Shown here piece by piece: positions 40,063 to 50,647 of a DNA stretch of 64,000 bases. The stretch spans positions 9,881,340-9,945,339 of the forward strand of contig NW_023503423.1 in assembly GCF_014529535.1 (NCBI RefSeq), written 5' to 3'. Origin of the DNA: Bradysia coprophila. Its lineage: Eukaryota > Arthropoda > Insecta > Diptera > Sciaridae. The position numbers and the translations under genes are program-made. The notes beneath the pieces are model-generated. The model was not told the origin of the DNA and ran no database searches. It was given only the letters and a program-made list of their open reading frames with translations. Positions within the stretch are counted from its first letter, which is position 1; each line of letters begins with the position of its first letter.

Positions 40063-42150
40063 TAAAGAGTCAGTTGATACTGAGAGATCAAACAACAAAC
40101 ATCACATAAGTTTGTTACGGCTCACAAAGAGGTGTTTACTGGTATAGGAAAGTCTAGTAAGGAATATGCTCTCAAGTTGAAGCCAGGTGCTGATCCAGTT
40201 GCGAAACCAGCACGTCGTGTTCCGTATGTGTTGCATAAGAGAGTGAAGGCGAAATTGAGCGAGATGAAATGCCAGGGTATCATATCGCGAGTGAACGAAC
40301 CTAGGGAATGGGTCAGTAATTTAGTTGTGGTTGAGAAGCCAAGTGGGGCGTTGCGAGTTTGTTTAGACCCTAAAGCATTAAATGAATCTCTGGTCAAGGA
40401 ACAGTTTCGAGTTCCAATTTTGGAAGAAGTGGCTGCTAAATTGAAAGGTGCAGCATATTTCTCAGTTCTCGATTTGAAAGAAGGATTCTGGCAAATGCAG
40501 ATTGATGAAAGTTCACGAAAGCTTTGTACTTTTAGTACACCGTTTGGTAATTATCAATTCAACAGGCTTCCGTACGGAATATGTGTGTCAACGGATATAT
40601 TTCAAAAGTTCACGTTTGAAAACTTCGGAGACATTCCGAATGTGGTTACAGTCGTAGATGATTTGCTTATTTTCGCGAAAACGGTTGAAGAGCATGATAA
40701 GACGTTAATGGCGGTCATTGAAAGAGCCAAGAAGCTTAACGTGAAATTTAATCCTGACAAATTTCAATTCCGAGTTTCCAAAGTCAAGTATTTGGGTCAC
40801 GTTTTTACCAAAGAAGGCATGTTCATAGATGTTGACCGCGTACGTTCCATTGAGATGCTTCGTGATCCTCACGACAAAAAAACGTTACAGTCATTTATGG
40901 GCGTGTTGAACTACGTACGACAGTTCATACCTAATTTGTCGAAGCTAACGGAACCTCTTAGAGAACTCTTGAAGAAGGGTGTACTGTTTCAGTGGACGGA
41001 GATTCATTCTAGTGCTGTTAAGGTAATCAAGCAGAAGCTGATTAGTGCGCAGGTGTTAAAGCCTTTCGATCCAGATAGGCCCATTGTGATTCAAACTGAC
41101 GCTTCTAAGAATGGTATGGGATCGTGTTTGATGCAAGATGGTCTCCCTGTAGCTTATGCTTCGCGTAGTCTGTCAGAGACTGAGAGAAGGTATGCCCAGA
41201 TTGAGAAAGAGTTTTTGGCTATCACTTTCGCGTGTAAGAAGTTTCACTATCTGATTTATGGTAGGGATGTGGAAGTGGAAAGTGATCATAAGCCCCTTAT
41301 TTCCATAATGAAGAAAGACATACACAAGATACCCTCAGCGAAGTTGCAAAGGATGAGGCTCAAGCTGTTGAATTATAACCTTAAAGTAGAGTTTATTCCT
41401 GGAAAGTATCTTTACATAGCTGACTATTTGAGTAGAAATTATTTAGATACAGGGGATTCTGAAGAAGATGCTGATTTCACGGGTTCAGTGTTGTCTATTA
41501 ATGTTTCCGACCAGCGAGAAGGAGAATTCAGGCAGGAAACTGCGAAAGACGGTACTCTGAGCGTGGTTTTGAGATATTGTCTCAATGGGTGGCTGACTGA
41601 TAGGACTAAGGTTCCAGATGAAGTCAAGCCGTATTTTAAGGTGAGGAATGATATTCTGGTTGAGAGTGGAATTTTGTTCTATGGTGATCGTATAATAGTG
41701 CCGCGTTCATTGAGACAGTCGACGCTGAGTCGTTTACATGAGGCACATTTGGGAATTAATAAAACGGGTAAGCGTGCGAGAGAACTGTTTTATTGGCCTA
41801 ATATGAATTCAGATGTTGCGACGGTCACTCAGGATTGCCTAGTGTGCAACAGGTTCTTAAAGTCTAATTCGCGTGAGCCGATGATTCCGCATGATATTCC
41901 TACCCTTCCGTTTAACAAGGTAGCATGTGACATTTTGGAACATGAAGGAAAGCTGTATTTAGTGTTGATGGATTATTTCAGCAAGTGGCTAGAGTTAAAA
42001 GGAATAAAAAAGAAAGGGTCTAAGGAAGTGATAAGGGTTTGGATGGAAATTTTTTCTAGTCTAGGCGTTCCTCGGGAAATAATGGCTGATAATGTGCCGT
42101 TTAGTTCGCTTGAGTGTCGAGACTTTGCAAAAAGAAAAACGTCGTTGTAA
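40063..42150 (+). mobile_element. truncated Ty3/gypsy retrotransposon pol (RT-RNase H-partial integrase)
   Basis: An open frame of about 670 codons from the ATG at 40132 (homology already starts upstream at HKEVFTGIGK) carries Ty3/gypsy pol domains in order. Reverse transcriptase: LDLKEGFWQM near residue 114 and the catalytic VVDDLL at 174-179, a VDD variant of the usual YxDD. RNase H: QTDAS at 321 and IEKEFLAI at about 357. Integrase: zinc-binding H536/H539/C569/C572, then D600 and D653. The frame ends TAG-less at TAA just after the second catalytic Asp, so the third acidic residue and C-terminus are missing, and the usual DNG motif reads DNV. Gag, protease and LTRs are absent. The long intact frame implies fairly recent decay or 5'/3' truncation. 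The closest general group is the K02A2.6-like gypsy elements common in insects. Confidence 0.93.
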
Positions 42151-45100
42151 GGGATCAAAGGGGACTATCCCCTTAATGGGGTTCAAGGAACGAAGCCATG
42201 TACGCAAATAGGATGGCATAAAAAGGCGCGTCTTTTCACATTTTAACGGATTTCCTTGGTTTTTTCACATTTTGGTAATTTAAGAAATCAACAAAAAATG
42301 ACCATGATAAAAATAAAATGTAAAGATAACAAAACTTGTCGATTTGAACTAGGCGATTCTTCACGTTGACAAATATAAGCAAAGCCAATCTGGCAAACAA
42401 ACTTTCAGCTAACTATGTCACATTCACACCTTAACATTGTCAGTTGAATATGACGAAAACAGGAGAAATTCCTCATCACCTGCGGAGACATGAGTCTCAC
42501 AAGGCAGAAACAACAATGAGTTGACTATGAAGAAGAAAAAAGCAGGGTTCTGAAAGAACCTTGGAAAAAAGCAGATCGAATGCCACTGTCAATACGGATC
42601 ATATCTTCTATTTCTATTGTAATTTTCCCCTCGAAATAATGTTGAACTTTCCATTAGCAAAATGAATTTCTGATATCGAAAGGCCAAAGTACATAATAAA
42701 AATCTATATTCAGCCAAAGCTTGTAAACAAGAATCAAGAGTGCATTTGAACTGGGGACTCTATACCATTATAGTATTTACATTATACGTGTATATCTGTC
42801 ACATCAAAGCTTTCAATGGAAACGATGATCATAAAACTTACCTTTTACGTAGAAAATAATATTTTATCGAGCTGTGCAACCATTGCTAAATCGTGAATAC
42901 TCTATTCACATCATTTTTCATCCAAATCCAACTCAGAACGCAGGCCTCTCGGATGATGTGTGTGAGTTAATAATTTTGCAATCTGTTTTGTTGTTTATAG
43001 AAAAAGAAACGCGCCTTTAACATGTAACTTATCGAAATGATTGGTAAAATAAACAGAAAATATTTTTTATTTATCGAGAACCAGTTCTGTTATTCAATAA
43101 ACAAATCTTTTATTTAGATATCGTTCTGAGCAGAGAAAATCAATCGCTTTGATATCGTCTGTGCTATAATTTAATTATCAATTTTATTAGTTCAAATTTG
43201 GCACCATCGTGCTAAACACACTGCACGAAACTTGATACAGTTAAATAGACCAGTATTTGCATGGTGCTTACTTATACAATTTGAAAATAGAAACATTTGT
43301 TCACGATCAGATGTCTTTCCAGTGTGAAAAAAACGTTAAAGTGCTTCAGTAACATGAAGAGTTTGTTGAATGTTAACGATAAATGAAAAAGTAAATATAT
43401 TTAGAACGAAGCTACCGAACATTTGTGCCAAAACAATCGTAGTTTTTAGAGTTGACACAGATTTAGCAACTAAGTTCTTTTATTCTTTACTTAGCATAGT
43501 ATAAACGAACATCTTGAATCCATTCGTGACTTGTTATTAAACGAAATATTAAACAGCTTGAACATTTTGTATCAATTTTTCTTATATATTGTGTCTGTTG
43601 CTGGGGATCTCTTCGAAGAAGCTTCCAAATATTAAATATTTTGAAACAGAAAAGGACAAATAGCACACGCTGACGACATGCACACTCACTTTGAAATGTT
43701 TATAGGATTTTTTCGCAATTTTCAAAAGGAATGCGCATTATGAATTTAAATTCATGTCTTTTTCAAAGTCAATTTTAGAGATCCAAAAAGGGCTAATCTA
43801 AATCTTATAAAAACAACTTTTCGATTCTTGATAGAAATTTGTTTTCTTATTTACGTCATCCTAAACCTTAGATCCGTTTTATTTGTCCCTTTTCGAAGTG
43901 GGTGCAGTCCGTGCAGACTCTGCAATGGCAGAGGTTTGGTATGCACTTCGAACACTTCCTCAGGGCGGCATGTGATTTTTCTTCAGAAAATAGCAAAAAA
44001 GTGATCAAATTTTCCGAAAATAGATAGTATTGATTTATGAAAAGTGACCGAATAGTGAAAAAATAACCAACTCTAAATCCTGAATTTCAAGGACACACTT
44101 TCGATTTCTACTAAGAAAAAGTACATTTTAGCGCTTGTTGGAAACGTGCGAGAGGTTTATAAATCTTGGAAAAGGAACACGAAATTCGTTTCATTTGCTC
44201 ACCTTCAGACAACACAATTTTAGATTGATCAAAGTTTTAAAAGTCATCGATGCTCCCAGTCAATATATGACCCTTTACACTGAAATGACACAAACAAAAT
44301 GAAATATTATTTTTACAAACGTTTTTTACAGCAAATATCTCTACGATGAGTTATCAAAAGAACTCCATATGATATGATATGATATGGGGTATAATTTCGC
44401 CACAGTGAAATAAAAATGATTTTCTTCTCGTCTTCTTCTTTTTTTGAACATGATTCCTCGATGGATTAGGTTTTTAAATTGTGATACGATACATACATAC
44501 ATACATCAGTTTTCCACTTTTAGTTTACTTATCCGTGTAGAGACATGTTTTTTTGTCGAAACTTGCGCGGGCAAATATATTGGGTAGCTGTATTCTAAGA
44601 CCAGCAGAAAATAGCTTATTTGAAAGGTATTTCAATTCCTCATGGAGTAATAGAAAGCATTGGAAGCATAAATTCAAATTATTTTAAGTTTTCATATTGG
44701 CCATAATAGAGTATTTCGTACCTAGGACTAAAAGTCTTTTTTAGCATGTAGAAATAATGAAAAAAGGAAACAAAGTCACATGCTGCCCTGCTTCCTGTAC
44801 GGACACTTCTACATTATCACTTACACTTTCTCTTCCTTCATCTGCTTTTAGCGAGGGTTTTAGTGAGAATGACACAATATGACAAAATCAATTTTTAAAA
44901 TGGGACGTCCAAATTTTACAGCTTGTCCCATCTCCTGTACCAAACGATAACGATTTTCGCTTGGGATCAATATAATTCACACAAAAGCTGGACTTTCCAA
45001 CCTTTATAACTAGAGATTTATGTAAATGTGACTATTACCATTCCATAAATCAATTCTATGTGAGAAGTGGCATCCAGGGATAAAGGGACAAAACACTCAA

Positions 45101-45600
45101 ATTATGCGCTAAAGGGATAAGTAAGAAATTATTGTTCAAGGCAGATAAATACTTTAACTACAAAACATTTGCCGATCCGATTGCACGTTTCTTTCTTTGC
45201 CAAAAAAAAAGTACTTCTGGCCTTTATATTCTTATCTAAAACTATCATTATACAATTTACGTTCTCGCTTGAAGGGACTCAGGAGAGGTTCGTGTCTACT
45301 TTAATTTCATGTTATATATGCGAGACATCAAAAAAGTATTACCAACGCGTAATCATCCTCGAGTAATGTGCAAACGATTTCACAGAATATAAAAAAAAAA
45401 TCTGCAATTAGTACATTGCTAGTAGTCAGATTGATGAGAACTTTTCATCGTTTATTTTCCGTTTGATTTTGTTTTAAATACGAACAGTCAGTTATTCAGT
45501 AAGTGCGAGGTGGTGTAACATATCCTGTATTTAGTTCGTAAACTACTTCATATAAATAAAATATATTTCTTTAATGACTGTCGTGGTGCACAGTGAACAT
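42151..45600. other. intergenic, no gene supported
   Basis: AT-rich. A single arm of the CGTACCTAGGACTAAAAGT repeat lies at 44708-44742; short microsatellites GATAT(n) and ATAC(n) occur near 44370 and 44490. No coding region seen. Confidence 0.5.
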
Positions 45601-45601
45601 A

Positions 45602-45860
45602 CATTTTCATTCGTGCGCTGTGAATAACCTTATTTTCTTCCCTCAAATGCTGTGACAAGATGGCGTTTTGTTGACACTCTCTCCGATGACAGTTCTGCTG
45701 AGAAAGGTGTTATTTTCTCACCTCTTGTTTCTCCAATGGTGTGATAAGAGATTTTTTTCTTTGCAAATGTCACTTTGTTTTGATTTTGAGAAATGGTGAA
45801 ACTTATTGATATGTTGTTTTGTAGATAAAAACGGTTATTCACGCCACGCACGGATGAAAA
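45602..45860. repeat. inverted-repeat element upstream of the tetraspanin gene
   Basis: TTTTCATTCGTGCGCTGTGA then ATAACC at the left pairs with GGTTATTCACGCCACGCACG then GATGAAAA at the right. The interior includes AT-rich DNA and a 73-codon shadow ORF. The TTCACGCC word recurs in the tips of 46995-47158. Confidence 0.65.
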
Positions 45861-45990
45861 ATTATGTTTTTACGTCGAGGAGAAATAGGAAATTCCAACT
45901 CGAGTGAATCGAGGCCCTCGCAAACTGTCGCTCTTGTTGGACCTTCCTAACAAATAACCATTCCAGCATAATAAAACATTTTTGAAAATA

Positions 45991-46886
45991 ATGGGAAAAG
46001 TAGGTCTAACTGAACACCGATATACATTAGCAATACTAAATGGTTTGTATTTGGTAAGAAAATTCCACAATAAGTCAATCTCCTTTAGAACTGTTCCCAT
46101 TCTGTCTTAAACATTACAGGCCTTTGCAATACCACTTATGTTTCTCATCATATTTCGACAACTTTATATGATTCCCTTTATTGTCTGTAGTTTGTGTACA
46201 TTACTGGGCTTGTCAGGTTGTTGCATATTGTACCTTCAGGATGAAAAACTAATGAATTTGGTAAGCAGTTCATGCGCATAAAATTCTTTTGATAAACGGT
46301 CCAAATTTTCATGTTCCCTCACAGTACAGGAAAACATTAATTGGAGTTGTTGTGCTGCAAATTATCGCATTTCTTTCCACATTACTAATTTTAATATTTC
46401 GATCGTACATTGCTGAAATGTTTTTGGAACATTTAATGAACGGTTATTACATTCATCCGTCTATTAAAGATACCATGGACACAGTGCAACTAAATGTTAG
46501 TTTTAATAATTTCAAAATTTCAAGTTAAAACTAAACCAAAAACTAATTTCAGTTCGAGTGCTGTGGAATTAACAGCTACAAGGATTGGTCCAGTTCGTTA
46601 CCGGTTTCGTGTTGCGGTTCATCAGTTTCAATTTGTAACACAGCAACGAAATTTCTCGGCTGTAAAGAGAATCTGAGTATGTTCATGCTGTTAATTTGTT
46701 TGGCATTTCTATTCGTATCCACTGGGAACATCATCTTACATGTACGGTTGAATTCACCCGTAGACATGAAATGAACTTTTCTATTTTATTTTCGAGTTGC
46801 TGTTTTTCTTGTTTCAGGCATATTGCATCCATTGTGCATTTAAATTAAGCGAAGAGTACAAGAGGGTGATGATGGATGGATTTTGA
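45991..46886 (+). CDS. tetraspanin, five exons, 210 aa
   Basis: Tetraspanins are four-pass membrane organisers of partner proteins. Exons: 45991-46053 (ATG), 46120-46260, 46325-46495, 46553-46741, 46818-46886 (TGA). All introns are 57-76 bp GT-AG, all junctions are phase 0, 633 bases in total. The N-terminus MGKVGLTEHRYTLAILNG runs into TM1; TM2 ends in LSGCCILYL, TM3 is in exon 3 and TM4 spans the end of exon 4. The large extracellular loop has the diagnostic CCG (FECCGINSY), PVSCC, and a final GC before TM4, so three or four disulphides are possible. Cysteines follow TM4 (AYCIHCAF), as in palmitoylated members. The small first loop between TM1 and TM2 is only about five residues (RQLYM), shorter than usual. 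The exact paralogue is not assigned. The first exon was chosen because it gives the typical cytosolic start in phase. Confidence 0.9.
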
Positions 46887-46994
46887 TTTTCTTTTTTTGT
46901 TGTATAAATTCGGATGAAAACAGAGGGAGGTCATTACCACCTTATATAATAGTTGAATTTATGTTGGGTCATTTGTTTCATTTTAAATTCATGT

Positions 46995-47158
46995 ATTCAC
47001 GCCGTAAGTGTGCCTAAAATTTGAATTTTAAGTGAACGATTCGATGAAAAAGTGAACCGAAAAATACATTTCAACGCTTCATTGTATGAAAATGACGCTA
47101 CGGTAGAAAGACCTCTGCACTTTCCATTTTGAATTTCGACCGCACTTACGGCGTGAAT
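46995..47158. mobile_element. 164 bp MITE with perfect 16 bp TIRs
   Basis: The ends ATTCACGCCGTAAGTG and CACTTACGGCGTGAAT are exact reverse complements; further in, AAATTTGAATTTTAAGTG pairs loosely with CACTTTCCATTTTGAATTTC. It lies about 110 bp after the tetraspanin stop codon. No target duplication recognised. Confidence 0.8.
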
Positions 47159-47504
47159 TTCTGGAAAGATAGCAAAAATATTATTGTAAATTTTAAGATC
47201 TGTAACAACGGTTTTGAGTCGTTTACGTTTGAGATCTAGAAAGGCCCTAACGAGGACAGGTCTATTGTATAACAGTTAAAAACCCACAAAAGATTAAAAA
47301 GTGACGTAAGTCCCTGTCTTTCTATCAATACTTTCCTGAATATTAATATTTTTTTATTAACAGTACCTTCCTCAATAGTGCTGAGTTGATTGCTCAGTGA
47401 AATCGGATTAATTTTTTTTAATGATAATTTGGGCCACTGTTTCGATCTTAGAGAAAATTTAAATACGTCTTTTGACGTTTTGCAGTTCAAAAATACCATT
47501 TTTC

Positions 47505-47650
47505 ATCAGGCCATGGTGACAGTGGTACTCCTACTCTATACAATGCTCTAAAAACACTATACCGATTTGCACACGAACAAATCTAGCGAATCATAGTTGA
47601 AATAAAGTTTCAACTCATCATCAAACTTGATAACTCGTGGCCAGTCAATA
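47505..47650. repeat. dispersed repeat, inverted partner of 33893-34040
   Basis: CATCAGGCCATGGTGACAGT, AATCTAGCGAATCATAGTTG and TTTCAACTCATCATCAAACT match the complement of 33893-34040. Confidence 0.65.
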
Positions 47651-47684
47651 GTTTCTTTACGGAAAGCCACCACTTGGGCGAACC

Positions 47685-47768
47685 AAAGCAAAGTTTGCAC
47701 TTATGTTTGAACGTGAACAAATGAAAAAGCTTTCATTTACGTTCAAACATATGTGCAAACTTTGCTTT
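47685..47768. repeat. 84 bp near-perfect hairpin
   Basis: AAAGCAAAGTTTGCAC at the left end is exactly complementary to GTGCAAACTTTGCTTT at the right, and the stem continues through ATGTTTGAACGT/ACGTTCAAACAT to about 38 paired positions with a short loop. Size and shape are like a microRNA or small MITE hairpin; the sequence alone cannot separate these. Confidence 0.75.
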
Positions 47769-47879
47769 AATTTGGGGCCATTTGCTGTTCCTCAGTCTCC
47801 AACAAAAAAAATGTTGAAATTTATTCTTGTAATTGATTGAAAAATATATTTTTTGTTTAAAGGCCTGTGACCACGGCCG

Positions 47880-47985
47880 GCGGTTCATTCTAGAAACATC
47901 AATTAAGGGACCTAAAACACTGTATAAAAAGAAATCAAATGAACACTGACATAAATTGAATTAATTTTGCTCAACGGTTTGTTTC
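47880..47985. repeat. dispersed repeat, partner of 21040-21130
   Basis: Same word order as 21040-21130: GGCGGTTCATT, AAGGGACCTAAAACACTGTA, TGAACACTGACATAAATTGA. Confidence 0.65.
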
Positions 47986-50647
47986 AGGTGAATTGATCTT
48001 ATTCAAATCGAATTTTCAACTTGTCTGGCAATGGCCTTTCGACAAAAACTTTAATTTTTTAATTTGAATTACATTCTTTATTTGACATGACACTCATAGC
48101 TTCATTTTGACTCTACGAATTATGGCGGCCTAGATTATTTGGTAGAAAATAGGCCTACCCTATCTAATGTTTTCTGTATGGAATAATGTAATAATACGAC
48201 ACAGGGACTCAAAGGGCACAAACGTATCTTTATTTAAAAAATAAAATTATTTGGTTATCTTAACAGGAAGATGCTTTTAATAGTATCATGTGGAATATGC
48301 TCGTAAGGTAAACCAACTTTTCCTAACTAGTGTTAGAATATCGTTTAATTCGTCGCGTATTCTCGATTTATTGCCAAACTTATGCTCAATGGCTATTTTG
48401 ATAACTAGTCAGTTGCTAACACAATTTCATCTACTATTATGTCAGAGTCATCATAAATTAACTCTAATCAAAACCTAAAACAAATTTAATCAAAAGATTC
48501 ATTTCATGTAAAAATACATTTTACTAGACATACGCGATAACTACGTTACCGATAGAATCCGTGCGTAAATATTAGATTTATATTAACTAATATGTGTAAC
48601 ATCCACAAAAATATGTAGCATTACTACAACGGATCAGTCAATTTACTCCATTTAGACACTGAGCCAATCTATGAGTATTTTGACATTACAGTAGATGAGG
48701 AATTTTTATGCAATTCAGTGATGATATTTGTAACTTACGCGCCTGTGTGCAGCGTCGTATGAACGTATTTTATCGCAATAGTCTGATAAATGATTTGCAA
48801 GGGTTTTATCGCACTAGTGCGGTAAAGGCCACGAGTTACTGAAGTCACACTAAGATTATCTTCGGTATTTATTAGGGTGGGTCGTATTTTCATTTTGCTT
48901 TTATTTTAAAAGGCCTGGCCCCAGGCTGTACTTAGAATTGACCAAGGAATCCGAAACACAAAAAAAAATTCAAAAATTAATTTTTCCCCTGCCTCTAGGC
49001 TGATTTTGATTTTCGGGGTAGTAACATGAAATTGCACACATTGTTGACTGATATCTCGGGCTATTGGTAACAGACGGCATTACTACTAACTGTAGTTAAT
49101 AGCTGAGGAGTCCAGCTATGAAATACCATAACAACGTTGTTGACCTTCGCCTTCACTCGGACAGAGTAACTCTGTCAGTGTTCACAACTAAGACTTTTCG
49201 ACCAAAAATTTCAACTTTATTTGCAAATAAAATCGACAAATCATACGAAAATATGTCGTGTAAGGTATGTCTGAACAGATAATCTGATAGAGAATCCATT
49301 GCAGAGAAGTTTTTTGAAAACGAGTTTAAAAAACTCACAGAAGCTCTGTTTTTGAAGCCCAATGTTGGCAATTTTTTGTTAGAATAAACATGTCTAGTGC
49401 GATAATATATCTCCATACAATACTCTCTCTAGCCTCGTCTCTAGCAAACAAACTACTTTTATTAAGGTGGTGAAAATGTCAAGTAGCCTTTGGAACATAG
49501 CCTATTTTAAGGGAATTAATTCCCTAAATTCCTCAATTTTTTGACTTGTTTCTTCCAAGGCCACATATTGAACAACTTCTGGATTTTTTAGCTGTTTTCG
49601 ACCATGTGTATTACACATTGTGTAAGCCATTCGAACAATTTTGAATGATCTTTCCTAAGATTCACGAACAAATAAAATTTGTGAATTTTCGGGAATTTTA
49701 ATTCACTAAAATACGCCCTGCTTCGGAATTTACATGTAAATTACATCTGAGTCAGTCAAAATGTAGAATATTTTGTAGAATACAAAGAAATACGTTTTCA
49801 ATTTGCCACAGAGAGCTAAGACTTTGTTTGCTATAGAGAGCAAAAGATTCCGGAACTCGCTTCCGGCTGGAATGCGTTCAAAAAATAATTATAAAGCAAA
49901 CAATGTTGCTAAAGAAGAACAACGCGCCAATATTCAAAATATGTAGTAAAATGTTCCACGAGGTTTTTCGTGGAAAAACCACTAGAGTGGAATGCGAGTT
50001 GTTGATAATTTTGTTGGAACAAAACCCCATCACAACCAATTACCTATTCACCTAACCTCAATAAACAAACTGGTAAATATGAAATGTAATGGGAACCTAA
50101 CAACCGAACGACCTGACAAGAAATGTAAGCAACTTTTCTGTTTAGATGTACACAGTTATACATATACATACAACGTAAACCTATACCACTAAATGAATAC
50201 ATTTTCCACCTTGGAGTTATTTATTCAGTTTTTATGCATTTTCAACTGAGCTCATACATAACAGAGTTTCATTCCACAACACAAAATTTTCATAAAACAA
50301 CGAAAGTGTAATTGTTTAGTACGAAATAGTTGAGGAGATGTTTATTCAGATAATTATGTAAATTGAAAAGACAAATTTATACATTCGAACGGAAACAGTG
50401 AAGTTTTGAGTGGAGAATTTGCATTAATTTGGTGTGCATTAGAAAAATATATATGAGAAGTCTGTGTGTGGATGAAATTATATAGAGCAACGTTGAGCTG
50501 TTAAAAGCAAATAAAAGAAACGGAACAGTCATTGTGGACTTTGATGAGAAAGTGTATTTTCAAAGGGTGGAGCCATGGAATGTCGATTTCTCCCGTATAT
50601 TGCCATTTTGATATGACGAATTTCACAGCGAAAATTTTATTTATTGG
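47986..50647. other. intergenic, upstream of LRRC49
   Basis: AT-rich DNA with chance ORFs up to 87 codons. The LRRC49 5' leader probably lies in the right few hundred bases, but no core promoter motif stands out. Confidence 0.45.

Noticed and set aside
40122..40397. 91-codon minus-strand ORF
   Set aside because: Antisense shadow of the gypsy reverse transcriptase frame.
43900..43975. Possible tRNA gene (GTGCAGTCCGTGCAGACTCT region)
   Set aside because: No cloverleaf can be drawn and no proper B box is present.
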